DNA of 64,000 nucleotides from the NCBI GenBank assembly GCA_963691655.1, contig OY829327.1, positions 83,774,019 through 83,838,018 on the forward strand. The letters are read 5' to 3'. Below are positions 34,440-47,938 of this stretch, piece by piece. The notes under the pieces were generated by a model. The model searched no databases. It was not told the origin of the DNA and saw only the letters and a program-made list of their open reading frames with translations. Within the stretch, counting starts at the first letter, position 1. Every line of letters begins with the position of its first letter. This stretch comes from Toxonevra muliebris (Eukaryota; Arthropoda; Insecta; Diptera; Pallopteridae). The position numbers and the translations under genes were made by a program.

Positions 34440-37400
34440 CTAAAAAGAAGTAAAAACAAAAGTGCATATTATCGATCACACAACCATGAAAAACGAGCTT
34501 AAACGGTTTCACTTTAGAAAGGTTTCAGTTTTCCTTAATTTCCAGGTTCTCTTCAAGTTTTCTCATACTTTAAAATTTGTTTTAAGATCTGAAGAAGCTT
34601 TGATTTTTCATTTCACTCTATTCAAATTTCCTTTTACGTCAATTTCGTCAATAAACATTCTTATATTTTTATTGTGTAAACAAAATTGTAAATATTCTTT
34701 TGAGAACACTCAATCACACACATACATACATACGTGCGTATACGAATACATATAAATATAAATACACTCAATGGGAATATTAAAAAATTCTTTTTGCTTT
34801 CTGGAAAATACTTATTTTATAAACGTTATTGATAAATGTGTGTATATTTTATGAAAACGCAATGAAAAAAATCATACATATGTATATGCTTTTAAAATAT
34901 TGCAATTGCTATTGCTGCTGGAGTCGGAGAAAATGAATGGAATAGTTTTTTAAATGTCTCTTCGAAAATGTTTTCAATGGAATGAATGAATGGTTTCTGG
35001 GAAACATTCTAAAAAAAAAATTTAAACTTAAGTAGATTTAATTCTCAATAGTAACGCGGGTATAATCTGCCCATGTTTTATTTTATTAGATTCATATTAT
35101 CCTTCATCGATTCGTGTTAATAGTGATTGTTCCTTACAAAAATCAACAAAGTATCCTTTGCTTTCATTGCAAATGAATGTTCAATTAGAAAATCACACCC
35201 ACACACATCTACGCACAGCTACACATGCATACATACAAACCTATGTATGCGAATACTTTAAATCCAGTTTTTGAATGTGAATCTCTGTGTTTCACAGAAG
35301 CAGAAAAAATTAATGCAAAAGTGGAAAACAGAATGAAAAATAGCAAAAACAAATTTATTTACATATCTGTGCTGCTTTTGAAAAATTGCAATTTCAAATC
35401 ACGTAAATAAGTGACAAGGCGGAGCAGTTTTTGTATGCTCTTTGTTTTTTTTTTCTTAGTACGAGAAAAGAAACAACGACGACACTGACAAGCGACTGAG
35501 GCTGAAGCGCACTGAACAACAGAGAAAAGGAGAAAAGAAAATGTTTGATTTCTACTTAATTTGAGCAAAAGTAAAAAATGAGAAGATGTAAAACAGTCAG
35601 ACTGACTGACTAACAGAATGAAGCTCAATAGGTGCAGTGTGGGTAACTGGCGATGGTGAAGGAACGATGTCACTGGAGACTTTGGTTTGCTGGTGAAGTA
35701 GAACATTTTTACTGCTTGTTTTATAAGTTGCAGAAATTAAATGCCAATTGAGCATCAAGAAGAAGAAGAAAAAAAATATTGAGCAAGAAGCAGACAAGTC
35801 GCAATCTGAAGCAAATTGGGTATGAAGGATATTCAGTGCGAGTGAACAAGTTCTTGGGTATGTGTGTGCCTGTGTGCACAAAGGATATGTAAGGACGTGG
35901 AAATAAATCTGTAAAAGTAATCGATTATACATACTCGTAATACTTGCAATGTTGAAAGAAAAATACCGACTTTTATTTGTTCTGGAAACGAATAAGGAAA
36001 AAATCTCCAATTGTATTTGCATCAGTTGAAAGTTAAAGGCAAAAAATAGAATTGTGATATGTAAGAGCTGCAATTCAGTTGCAATACATACGTAGGAACT
36101 CAACATTTCATAATAATACAGAAGTTGAAAAAGTTGTTATATAATTTGCGATAAACACGCGCGTATACTCGCTCTTCATTATGTCAACATGTCGATATGC
36201 TAGCTGAATTAGTATTCTTACTCATACATTCAAAAAACATTCGGCCTAGCAGCCGAGATGTGTATCCATATTGTAGAAGTACTTCTGATGCGCATCTTTT
36301 GATGCTCAATTCAAAAGAAAAACTTTCAACAATAAAAAGTTTGTTTACGCTATACAACAAAATGAAAAAAATTGCAATACCCTTCTACAAAGTGGATGGT
36401 TCGTAACGTTTTTTGGACCGCTGAATCCGAATCTGAAATCGGTTTTATCGCAACAACTTAGGTTTTCGAGATATAGCAAATTTTTTGATTTTTCCGACAT
36501 GGGTCGCCATTTTTATCCAAATTTCCAGTTTTTCGAAATGAAAAGTAGAGTATCTATATTTTTTCAAAAAGACGATGAAAGTGTCTTTAATATAAGTACT
36601 TTATTATTTCTCTATCTATTCCATATCTGTCAAAAAGCATAGAGATTCGAAATAGAAATTCTGACAAAAAAACGCTTTTTTGCGAATTATCTATTTTTTT
36701 GCCATTATTAAGTGTTGAAAGCTAAATAACCCATCGCTGAATTTTTTATGAATCGATAGCGCAAAATTTCCGAACTCTAGTTTGGGAGCTAGAAACAAAA
36801 ACAACGATTTCATTAATTTAAATACATCACATTGCTTTTAATTAAACAGAGAATTGAGTAGTTTTTACATTTTGTCTGTTTTTGGTTTTTGGAATCGGTG
36901 TCTCTAATGGTCATCCAACAATAACCGGCTAGCATTTCCTCATTCCATAAACTTTGATAACGAAATTCCATTGTTTTAAGGTCCTTAGGTTCACGCTGTT
37001 CAACACTCACTTCACCCAAGTTTGATGGAAAAAGTTTAGATGAGAATGGAGGAAATGCATCTTTAGCGACATATTAGCGCCAATATCTTTGAGCCAATAA
37101 CTATGAGAGCATTTTAAAAGGATTACTTAACGATTTCAAAGATGTTCACAGTTCAATAACAAGGTTCTGAAAGTGGATTCTGATAGAATTCAAGAAAATA
37201 AATTATACGTGTCTCGGCGTCTTAAAACTCGAGTCTAATTTCTTTTTACGCGGGCCTAAAGTTTGCCCATTTCTAACAGATTAAGTATAATATACCATAA
37301 TATAGTATCAAAGCTTGTTTGTATGTTCAGCAATTTACAGTAGAATTTTTCATAGAATATTTTCTTCTAACACATTTGGCGCCCACCATTATGGGTCTTT

Positions 37401-39776
37401 TTTGCCCTTCTCAAAAAAGTCGATAAGAATATCATTCGTTATTTTATTAATACTAAACTTTGTTTAGAGTTCCAACAAAGAATTTTTTATTCTTTGGCTT
37501 GTTTTGAGCTACTTTCCGTTTCATAATATGCCAGAGGTTCTCTATCGGAGTTAAATCCGGCGAGCTTTTCATAAAATTTTTGCTGAATTTCTTAAAACTT
37601 ACAAGCTTTGTGCATCTTTGCACCAATACACATTATCAGATTAGAAAATTCTTTTTACGTTATATTGAAGCTGTTGAATTTGAAAAAATTTTTGGCCAAA
37701 AAACTTAAAAAAAATCTTAATGGTCAAAATTTTTATTAAATGATTTCAAAAATTTGTTTTCACTTTTGTTCATCTAGGTGCCCCAAATATGTTCCTTTAC
37801 GTGATTTATTTTGTTACATAATATATTTGTAGTACGGCGAATTCGAAGCTTGTCTTAAGTGCTCCTAAATGAGTCATTTTAGAGGCGTAATAATTTGTAA
37901 CCATATACATTTTTACTGCTGGGTGTATACGTAGACAAGCGAATAATCATAATAAAACAACTATATGCCCCAAACATTCATTTATTTACTCACAGAACAC
38001 TTCAATACATGTATGTAAATACACGTAATTTTATACGCAAATGTAAGCTTAACAATAAAATGTAGAAAATGCGAGTGCCTCTTGGGCACACATTTCAACT
38101 ATGTACATGCATATACGAGTAAATGTATATGTATGTATTTATACAGATATAAATATGTGTGAATGTAGGGAGTTTTTAGCTGCTGCCATTGCCACTTTGC
38201 ATACTAATTAGTTACGTTGGCTTGCAATAATTTCTCCTCTACTTCTTCAAGAATGTTGAGACTTTCCAACTCATACTTTTGTACTCTTCTTTTGGTCTTT
38301 TTTCTCTCTCTTTCCCACCTATCTTCTACTTAGATTTTGTTGTTTCTTTTTATTACAATATTTTTGCACAATTTCCTGCGCAGCTAATTAAAATGACGCA
38401 AACATGTTGCCTGTGTCTTTCTGCCAAAAAAAAAAAAACAAAAAAAAAACGGAAAGAACACAAATTAGAAAAAATAGAAACCAACAACAGGAAACGGAAA
38501 CAAATAAAGGAAATGTATGTAAGTATATAAAAAACTCATTAATGTTTTTAATTTGGCGCGCTCACTTATAAATGAGACCCATACGAAATCCCAACAGACA
38601 AAAATCTTCATGTCTTAAACATCGATTCAAAATATCCTGTGAAACATTATTGAAACATGCGGGAACATATTTTTCTACTCTGGCATCCCATAAAAACAAT
38701 CCAATGCCCCGCCATTGCTACTCTAATGTTTCTGGGTTTTACTAGGATAGAAAATATGTACAGTGTTGTACAGATACCTGCGATTTGAAATGTACTCATA
38801 AGTATTTTACTAAATTTTATTGAAAATAAATTACTTATCCATGTATTTTCACTTATCCATGTAGTTTCACTGCAAATCTAACATTATCCATACCAATCTT
38901 TCCATCAAGCACTAAAAGCTTTAAAAAATTGTTTGAATATTTTCTTCAACTTCAACTTCAATTAAGCAACAATTTCGTAACAAACAAAAGTTTATTGAAA
39001 CATGCAACGCCAGTGGCGTAATTTGAAAACTGCTGCTCTGCTTTCCACCGAACTGATATTTTAGTTTTGTGTTTTTGGGCTTTTTTTATCATGTCACAAA
39101 TTTGCATTTTTATGTGCTTTTCGCTACTTGAAAGTAGCGTTGCGGGACACACGAAAAAGACAAAATCTACTACAAAATATTGTAAAATAAGAAAACAACT
39201 AGACGGAAATGCCGTACAACAAACGCTTCTAGAAAGAGAGGGAGAGAGATATGAGAGAGAGTGAGAGAGAGTGTAACGAACTAAGAGCAGTGGTTTTTGC
39301 GTTTTGCGAAGCTTAAACTTAGTTAGTTGGAAGAAGAAAATGTTAAAGAAAAAATTGTCACTAACTATAGGATGAAAATATGAATGGTTGAATGTTGGTT
39401 GAAGATAGCTCGAAGCGATCAAACGCGCAGAGAAAATTTCTAAATGGAAAATTTTCAGTTGGTTGCGCAGTTTTCGCTCAGGGCAATTTTTGTTGATGAT
39501 GTTTTCAAAGTGCGCCAGCGAAGAACAAGCGCTTCAACTGATGGTAAAAAGCCCACATCCCCTCTCTCTCTCTCTCTCGCTGCATACTAGCAGTAAGAAA
39601 AACACAAAGATGGCAAAGATACGCATAATAAATTTAATGAAAAGATTTCGTTATTAAATTTATGATTATGGTGATGATGATGAATTAAAATGTGTTGGCT
39701 TTAGAAAAGCTACCGAAGCGTTTAATTGTTTAGAGTCGGTATGAATATTTATGAAAAGCAAATAGCCTTAGCTTAC
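34440..39776 (-). other. Intron, 5.3 kb
   Basis: Donor GTAAGC at 39776. It holds a Tc1-like transposase relic (37380-37700) and GA-rich microsatellite at 39230-39270 and 39560-39580. Frames such as 35597-36106 and 38958-39422 lack motifs. Confidence 0.7.
37380..37700 (-). pseudogene. Tc1-like transposase fragment
   Basis: On the minus strand, 37570-37500 reads SPDLTPIENLWHIMKRKV. This is the hallmark SPDLNPIENLW block that contains the third catalytic residue (Glu) of Tc1/mariner DD34E transposases. Beyond that block stops and frameshifts break the frame. The fragment continues toward 37400 with FFVGTLNKV-like residues, then decays. No terminal repeats were found near it. It is not functional. 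Confidence 0.8.
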
Positions 39777-39897
39777 CTTTGGATCCATTTGTATGTTGGC
39801 ATCGGGTTGCCATCGGCGGCACATTCGAATGCGGCGGGACTAAATAGGGGCGCTGTCGTCAGACGATCTGGACCGGCAGAAATAATTTTTGGTGGAT
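39777..39897 (-). CDS. Five-Ig adhesion protein, Ig4 first half
   Basis: Acceptor CTCCACAG before 39897, donor GTAAGC after 39777. Visible residues 321-360: PPKIISAGPDRLTTAPLFSP, AAFECAADGNPMPTYKWIQR. The B-strand Cys (FEC) and C-strand Trp (YKW) are canonical, with the Pro-rich turn GNPMP between them. The intron to the next upstream exon is only 75 nt (39898-39972), typical of a compact fly intron. Confidence 0.92.
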
Positions 39898-39972
39898 CTG
39901 TGGAGAAGGCAAAAATCAAAAAGCAAATCGTTAATGTTTTCAAAATATTAATGCGCTTCAATTTGCACTTAC

Positions 39973-40084
39973 ACTTCACATCCAATTGCACCGAAAGTTG
40001 TTCTGATGTACCAACAGAATTTTGAGCTTGGCAGGTGTATAGCCCAGCATCACGACGACCAACTGGACGCAGTTGCAGTGTTTC
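39973..40084 (-). CDS. Five-Ig adhesion protein, Ig3 second half
   Basis: Acceptor GCCGCAG before 40084, donor GTAAGT after 39973. Visible residues 284-320: ETLQLRPVGRRDAGLYTCQA then QNSVGTSEQLSVQLDVK. The canonical R-D-A-G-x-Y-x-C motif of an I-set or C2-type Ig domain is intact. The final T and the AT from the next exon make the Tyr of the linker KYPPKI. Confidence 0.92.
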
Positions 40085-40377
40085 CTGCGGCAAAAAAGTA
40101 CAAAAAGCGATTTACTTTTTTATATAAACAAAATAAAAACAATTTCAGTTAACTTTTTATCTCTTCCCCACCGCCATTCCCTAAACGCAACCAAGTCACA
40201 TAAATTTTTTGGCATTCGATGTTGTTTTGCTACATTTCTATATACAAAGCTTAAATGTACGACTACTTGAAGCTCAGTGCGCGCACGAATCACGTGTTTT
40301 TGTATCTACTTTTATTTTTTTTTATTTTTCATTTTGCGCTTTCGTTTGTTTGCTTGTGCTCGTGCACTAGTACTTAC

Positions 40378-40526
40378 CTGCAAACTGGCAATTTCCGAGC
40401 GCCCTGCGCGTCGCCAAACGATACTTGCTGGTGGATTGGCATCAGCAACACAACGCAGTATAAGCGCATCCTTATCCTCTTCCAAGTCGATTTCCGGTGA
40501 ACCAATTAGACGAATGGTTGGAGCGT
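40378..40526 (-). CDS. Five-Ig adhesion protein, Ig3 first half
   Basis: Acceptor GTTACAG before 40526, donor GTAAGT after 40378. Visible residues 234-283: APTIRLIGSPEIDLEEDKDA, LILRCVADANPPASIVWRRA, GRSEIASLQ. The Cys of LRC and Trp of VWR are in the right places, with the DANPP turn common to Ig domains of the nephrin/Kirrel class. The plus-strand frames across this region are shadows. Confidence 0.92.
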
Positions 40527-40954
40527 CTGTAACAAAAAATAACCAAAAATAGCAGCAACGACAACAACAATGTTAATAACATCAACAAAACATGAAATGA
40601 AGAAAATTGCAGTTAATTTAATTGATTCCGAAGCAGATTACTTTTTACTTAGACTTGGAAGAGTCATGAATTGAATAGACGGATGGAATGAATGGATGAT
40701 GTTGTGACTTTGATGCTTTCAGCGTCGCTCACGACTATGACGATGATGATGGGACATTACTTTAATTGAGTTTTGAAAAAAATGAACGAGAACTGACGTA
40801 CATTTGGGAATTAACAAGAAGTGTGCAATAAATAAGTAAAACTTCAACTTTTCATAAAGAGAAGAAGCGACAGAAGACTGTGCAACATGTTGCTTATAAT
40901 TTTTGTTCGGGTTTCCCCTTGTCAATGTAGATTCTCCACAATTAAAGCTCTTAC

Positions 40955-41149
40955 ATTTAATATCCAGACGCGCTTCCACCGGCACAGATTTCACTGAATA
41001 TGATTCGTGAAAAGCCAAGCAGCGTAATATATCACCATGACGTTCCCTCATTGCGGTCGCCTGAACCACCGATGTGGCAGACCAAGTTCGCGCATTATCC
41101 GGCTCGGTTGAGTTTGTTTGCGGATGTATGGGAGCCATTTCCTGGTCAC
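40955..41149 (-). CDS. Five-Ig adhesion protein, Ig2 second half
   Basis: Acceptor TTCGTAG before 41149, donor GTAAGA after 40955. Visible residues 169-233: GDQEMAPIHPQTNSTEPDNA to HGDILRCLAFHESYSVKSVP and VEARLDIK. The second Ig cysteine is in DILRC. It contains a sequon (TNST). The longer frame down to 40719 is intron read-through after a clean donor. Confidence 0.9.
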
Positions 41150-41437
41150 CTACGAAATAAAACAATTTATTAAATAGACAACGATGTGGTGTACATGCAC
41201 GAGTATGTATATGTCGTTGTGTATTTAAATGAAGCTAATTAGATAACAACAACACATACATATGTACATACATAAATACGTAACAATATACTACTAACTA
41301 CTGTTTGCTATTGTACTCTTATGGTAATTAAACTAACGATAACAATAACAATTACAATCGTCGAGTATAGTAGCATGAATTACAATATCTAAATTACAAC
41401 AACTTCAATTACAAAAACAAAAAAGACGATATCTTAC

Positions 41438-41581
41438 CCAAATACCATTTAAGCGTCGCCGGCGGATTACCATAGTGGGAGACACATTTTACAGTTGCTA
41501 AGGCACCCGAGTCAACAGTTATGTTGTGACCAGGAGGAACATGAACACCTTCATACTCCAAACGAGGGCGTTGCGGCGCCA
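41438..41581 (-). CDS. Five-Ig adhesion protein, Ig2 first half
   Basis: Acceptor TGTTTCAG before 41581, donor GTAAGA after 41438. Visible residues 121-168: VAPQRPRLEYEGVHVPPGHN, ITVDSGALATVKCVSHYGNP, PATLKWYL. The B-strand Cys (VKC) and C-strand Trp (LKW) are present, with a sequon at HNIT. The linker RVAPQRP joins it to Ig1. It was recovered from splice sites and phase because it is too short for a long open frame. Confidence 0.9.
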
Positions 41582-42364
41582 CTGAAACATACGAGAAAAA
41601 TGTTTAGTATATATAAACATGTATTAGTTAACTATGTATGAATATGTAAAGGAAAATAATGCCAAGGAATGACACCACACAGCAAACTGATTTAGAAGTA
41701 TATATTAAACGTTTCTTAAAATAATCTGGTTTAGTATCAAGGAAACAGTAATAGTTTGCTGGGTAATGTCAAAAATCACACAGCAAGGATATATTTTGTT
41801 CATATATAAAGATACGCATACATGCATCAATGCTGGTTTGTGTGCGATGTGTGTAGGTGTAGTGAATAAGAATGCACTTTAATTAAAACCAAGAACGAAA
41901 TTGCTGCTGCTTCGGTTGCTGCTACTGCTACTACCAACTACAAAATTGGACTTGGCTTCACCTCCTTGGTAATCAGAGTCAAGTTAATTGTTTGCAGCAC
42001 AAATGCTAAAAGATTGTTCATGCGGTCAAGAACACACACACACAAACGGTTTGTTGCTTCTTCTTTACTAGTAAATTATCTGATTACCTGAGGTAATGAT
42101 ACGTATAGCAATATGTTGGAGCAGCAGAGCTGCAGAGCAGCTGCAATTGAAGTCAACGTGTTGGAAAATTGAATTAGATTTAAAATTAATTAAGATTTAA
42201 GCAAAATTTAATTTGGAAGACATCGTTAGGCTGAGCAAAAACTATTTGCTTATGTAGTAAAATGATTTTTAAAGAATTTATTAGTTCACTTTACTTGAAT
42301 ACCGAATAGTAATATTAATTATATTTCATGGCCGCACTCGAATCGGAGTTTCATTTCTACTTAC
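41582..42364 (-). other. Intron, 0.78 kb
   Basis: Donor GTAAGT at 42364; no gene or repeat noted. Confidence 0.8.
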
Positions 42365-42599
42365 CACGTACAACCAATCGCACCGGTTGACTGGTTAGCG
42401 CATCCTGTGTTGTAAAATCACTCGCTGTCACCTGACATTCCCAGAGACCATCATCGAAATCCAATGTGGCCGACCGTATCCACAGTGAACAGTCGCCACC
42501 GATTTGCATCGGTGGCGGATGCAGGTCCAAATGTAAACCGCTGCTTCCGCTGGAAGGACGTGCTGCCCACTCGTATTTCTTGGCATAGATACCGACAGG
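42365..42599 (-). CDS. Five-Ig adhesion protein, Ig1 second half
   Basis: Acceptor TTCTCACAG before 42599, donor GTAAGT after 42365. Visible residues 43-120: PVGIYAKKYEWAARPSSGSS, GLHLDLHPPPMQIGGDCSLW, IRSATLDFDDGLWECQVTAS, DFTTQDALTSQPVRLVVR. The V-set-like L-D-F-D-D-G-x-W-x-C motif carries the second Ig cysteine. The first domain of Rst/Kirre proteins is also V-type and mediates homophilic or heterophilic trans-binding; by analogy this is the likely ligand-binding domain. Confidence 0.92.
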
Positions 42600-44206
42600 C
42601 TGTGAGAATGGGAAGAAAGTAAGTAAGTGAAATTTGAGTTGCATATTGAGTGGGCAAAGAGGAGGGGGTGCGATGCATTTTTGTTTTAGAATTCTCTGTT
42701 GCCATTTAGTAATTTTACAGCATGGCTACATTTTGCTTAATACACGCTGCTAACTACATATGCACACACACACGTATATATGCATACAAACAATTATAGA
42801 GAGATACTGCATGTATAGAATGTTTAACTGAATCTGCAATAGCAGCAACTACAACAACAGCCAGAGTTGGTGTAGCGGTAGGACGTAGGATGGATGAAAT
42901 TTGTTTAGTAGCGCTGTCTTTGTTGTTATTGCTATTGTTGTTGTTGTTGTTGTTGTGCTTGATATTGTTATTGTCGTTACGTACGTGTCAGTCTTGTCGT
43001 GGTTGTTGCTGTTGTCGCTGTTGAATGGAGGATTTTAGAATTAGTTTGTTGCTAATTGGAAATTAAATTACAATTAGTGCTGCAAGCAAAGTTCAAATAA
43101 GACTATTTACTGTATTTTGTTCTTTTATTGCTTTTGGTATGTCTAATTGAAAATACGGTGCTTCTGGTTTCATTGTATTGGTGGAGGTTAATAAAATAAA
43201 TTAATAGAGTTAAAAGAAAAAGTATGCAAAGAGATTGAGGGAGAGAGAGAGAGAGAGTACGTTGTATATGTAGATGAAAAGATATAGCATAAAGTTTGTT
43301 AGGGAAGATAAAGTAAAAGTAATGTTACTTGTGTGAACACAGAAATCTTGCGGCTTTCCAAATTATTGAATCGTTAGATAAATATGAATTAGGAAAATAG
43401 TTTGAGAATTGGTTAAAAAAAAACCACGACATTAAAGTTACAAGCACTATATGCTAATTAAAATATAACATGAAAAGATCGGGTTTTGGGGGGCTCATAA
43501 CTCATCGCACCCTTTTGATATTGAAGCTATTTAAAGAAATTATAAATATATAAATATCGAATGAAGTTGACGTCACATAAATCAAATGTGTATTCAAAAT
43601 AAAAATGTTTTTGTGCAAAAAGATTAAAATAAATAAATAAATTCATTATATGGAATGCGGGTGGTATGAGTAATTTTAATTAAATATTCATTTTTATTTT
43701 AAACGATACACGAATATTTTTAGCGCATCTTTCGGAATATGGAATATATTGGATTTTCCCATGTGCGCACAGCTGTGTTGGACGGTGTTTTTTTTTGCCA
43801 GAAGTAGCAAAAAATTATTTCCATACAGAAGAGATTTTTTTTTAAAACGATCCATATTTTTTCATATTTATAATTGTTGGGAATCATCATTAAATAAACC
43901 GAGGTTCCTATCAATTCATTTATTAGTGTAACTAAATTTTTAAATAACAAATGAGAGAGAGAGAGAAGACTTCAGTAACGGCATTTCTCAGAATTATCTA
44001 ACGAATTATCTGCATAAAAAATAGCCCCAGTTATTGGGGCCTTACCGACTAGTTTAAAATGAATAGGCTTTGAATGAACATTTTTAGAGGGGTACAACAA
44101 AATCCTTTTTTTGTTTTTTTTTGTATGGCGTTCGGGCTGAAGTCTTTTTTAAGAGAGTACAAATGAAAAATCACCAAGACCTAAATCAGAAATCAAAATC
44201 AGAAAT

Positions 44207-44646
44207 AGGTTAGGTTAGGTTAGGTTAGGTTTAAATGCCCGCGTTTTAACAAAAACAGAGATGAGTTGGAGAAAGCCTTTGGAGAACCCCCTACAGAAAG
44301 GAATCTGACGACACAGATGTGTAACACAGCGGAAAAATGGAATACAGCATGCAAGGTTACTGCAGATATGATGACCACTCTGTACAATGCAGAACGTGCG
44401 CTCAAAGTCGAGCGCACGGCAAACACTACAAATACGGAGCCAACCGACGATAAAACCGAACAGAATTGGACAGAAACCAATACTAACGATTGAGCACTAA
44501 GCTCATTACGGCCTTCCGACGTAATACCTAACGGTGGTTCCGGGAGGAATATCCGTACGGACGAGAGGTGGTTTTAGCGTGTCACGCACTGACTGGGTGG
44601 CTTTTTATGCTTTCCTCCTCGTTAAAAAAATAAGGTTAGGTTAGGT
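44207..44646 (+). mobile_element. 3' fragment of an R1-like non-LTR retrotransposon
   Basis: A plus-strand frame (44266-44493, open upstream of its ATG too) reads ELEKAFGEPPTERNLTTQM, then AEKWNTACKVTADMMTTL. This resembles the extreme C-terminus of R1/LOA-type reverse transcriptases (Leu-Thr-x-x-Met...Trp-Asn). A short GC-richer 3' region and an A-run follow. Pentanucleotide AGGTT repeats lie on both sides: five units at 44207-44231 and about 2.5 units after 44633. The fragment is heavily 5'-truncated. Confidence 0.5.
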
Positions 44647-46661
44647 AGTACTAGCTGGCTGAAGCCACGCATAGACCTTTAGGACCTCAGCGGTACTAGA
44701 AGTTAAAGCGGTTTTAAAAATTTCATGAATGGATTTGATACTTTTTGTTCATCGTTGTCGTTGCAGTTGTCTCTCTTTGGAGGTACATAAATAGTTTGTT
44801 GGTAAATATTAGGGATTAATATGTGCCAGCTTCCATTAAGTTGTTTAATCAGTTTAGCTTTTTGCTGCAGCTTTCAGATGTGAATAAAACATAAAAAAGA
44901 ATTTTGTCTCGACAGGAATGCTAATTGATAAAAGGGATTATCTCCGGCCGTTGACATAGACGGCATCAAATTATGAATAATTGGCATCAATTTAAATAGA
45001 AATTTGTTTATGTGGATTAAAAGTGATTTACATCAATGGCAATTAGAACCACTGTATTTACTAGTTTTGATGAAAGTGTTGAAAGTGTTAAGCATTAGCG
45101 GTTGGAGCAATTTTTATGTATTCGGTTAGCAATTAAAGGGCTGCAGGCTAGTAGAAAATCTGTGGAAGGATAGAAGGTTTTGTTTACGATAATGACATAA
45201 GGAATTGAGTCTCTCAAGAGAGAAGCATATCCGAAACATACGAAAACACACATTGTTTTAACGTTTTTATACTTGTATTTACATATACATACATACATAA
45301 TTATAATACATACACTTAAAAAAAAAAATTCTATTAATCGCGAAAAACTTACCATTACTTTTTATACCATTAAATTAATAATGTTACAGCATGAAATCAA
45401 TAGTACTGTTCTTTGAAATTAATAGGATATACCATAATATGACTATATTATATCAAAAATGATAGCCTTAAAACTATTAAAACTATGGGAAAATACCATT
45501 GACCAAATCCTATTGAAAAAATAGGATTTTCATTTTGATTACATGTAATTTTTTTCTGAGTGTACATAGGTATGTAAACATGTTTGTATTTTTCCATGTG
45601 TGTTTGAATACAAATATTCCTTTCAAAGTTTACCAACATTAACACATCAAATTACCGTTAATATCACACTAAATTACACTAAATCGATTTTTACAAACTA
45701 CATTTCGGTATTTTCAAATACAATTACATTGACTCCATGAAGAATTATTGAGATGAGTGCAATTTTGCCAAATATACATATGCATATGTACATAGATTTC
45801 CAAATATGCGGATAAGGGTGGAGTGAAATGATTTTTTTCTTTGAACCACCCAGGAAAGATGACAGTAGTAAGTCGATGAATCTATTTTTCAATTTGAAAT
45901 GGCATTTTTTAATTAAAGTTGACAACGTAGAGAAACAAAAATCTGATGTTTTATTTCAAATTAATTTTACTGTTTCTGCAATCAATAAGGAACACAACCA
46001 AAATATCATTTATTAATTGATTGCAAACATCGTTAAGTATAAAATAAAGATACATCACTACAAAAGGGGAAAATGTTGTTGTTTTACTGGTTTTTACCTC
46101 TCTGCACCAAATTTGCCCCGTTCGATGAACAACAAAAACAAAGTTTTAAGTTTGTGAGACAATATTCTAAAAACTTAAAAACCCGGGTTTTAACTTTGGC
46201 AAAGAAGGTTTTAACCCTGTAAACATGTAACATAATTAGCTTCCAAAAAATTACTCTGGACCTGGTTTTGCCCCACCAGATAAAAAAAAATTTGCCTCAG
46301 TAATCGATTCGATTAAAAATTGACCAAATCCAAAATAAAAAAATTACCCACTTGCTACTGATATCAGATACTAAATTTTCAGCGCAGTCCTAAGAACAAT
46401 ATGTGGTTTCACTCCACTCTAATGTTTGTATGTATGAAGGTACATGTTTGCATATGTACATACCAGCAATTAACTTACACATTTATCTGCATTTCTATCG
46501 AAATACATATATGTATATGTAAGAGTATCTCTGCCTATGCAGTACTAAATTTCATAAAATACCAATAAAATTTCTATGCGAAATGAAAATATGTGTACAT
46601 TTGCAAATATTTGGTATTATTGATATTTTCTACCGCATGCTTATATTAACTCATAAATACG

Positions 46662-46820
46662 CACTAGCGGAACCGAGGGGAGAGGAGGGGCTGGGAATAA
46701 AACATGTCCCCCCATTACCGATGAAAATTTCATACATTTTGATGGTTGCTCATGATCCATAAAGGGACGAAAAAATTAAGCCACTCTCTCCCCTATTAGC
46801 GTTCTCCGGATCCGCTAGTG
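46662..46820. mobile_element. Short MITE, ACTAGCGGATCC family, copy 2
   Basis: Starts CACTAGCGGAACCG and ends CGGATCCGCTAGTG, inverted repeats of about 13 bp bounding 159 bp. This is the best-preserved of three copies in the window. No coding capacity. Confidence 0.7.
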
Positions 46821-47938
46821 CACTTACATACGTGCAAATATAGTCAGCTGCATGAATGTGTGTGAGTGCGTAAAGCAATGCAACGTTCTGCATAATCAAA
46901 ATAATTTATTTTTAGGTAAAATTATAGTTATGATTGCATTTCAATGAGGTGAGAGGGTACAACAAAAACGCTGCACATCCACATATACATACTTATTTTG
47001 GTTTTTAGCATGTATGTGTTTTGCATAAACAAATCAAAGTTTGCCAAAAAATTTATATATAAAATAATATTTCACTGTTTAATTCTAATTCAAATCAAGT
47101 TTTTGTTTTGTTTTTGGTTATCGACTATGATTTTTTTTGTTGCGTTCGGTAAAACAAATTATGTTTTTATTTATCAAAATGCGTAATAATAAATTCAAAT
47201 GTATAAATAGTTGTGCAACTTTTTTCTGAAATATTTCAAATATCTATTAAAATAATGGAAAAATAAAATATTTTGAAAGTCAATTTTCATTTTAATAAAA
47301 GTAAATAAATTGCTGACCAACAAAACGATTTCATTTGTGCAAACCACAACATGACATTTTAATAAATTGCCAAAAAATACACACAATAAAAAAATCAATA
47401 AGCAAGCGCAACTAACAGACAAACAAAAGCAATAGAAATGTCACTTTGAAAAGTCACTTTGGAATGTCACTCACTCAGTACAACATTGAACAAAGAGAAC
47501 AAAAAAAAAAAAAAACCAACACACTGTTTGAATTGGTAACATAAACTTTTACTTTACTCTTTTTAAGGGCGATATCCTCAATCAAATACTAATTCATGTA
47601 CATATATATATTTACATTTTCATACATACATATGCATGTACAATACATGAGTTGCAGTCTTAAAATCAACAAATGTCAACAACGCATATTAATACTCAAA
47701 CTGTATATTGACAGATATGTATGGTATGCTGGATTGATTGACAGATGTCAATGTTCAATGACAACTGTAGCCGAGATGATAATTGCATCACCGTGTTTTA
47801 CTTTTTACTAAAATTCGACCCCGAAAGCTATTAAGAGCAATGCACATTTCATTTTTGCCCAAACCTAAGTATATGCACAGGAAAGGAGGAGAAATAGATT
47901 TTCTCAATCATGTCAGGATTTTGGGATAATTTATTAAA

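Noticed and set aside
44207..44232. TTAGG repeats as an interstitial telomere
   Set aside because: Only about five units, beside a retrotransposon fragment and repeated at its other end. Flies lack TTAGG telomeres, so a retroelement tail is the better reading.
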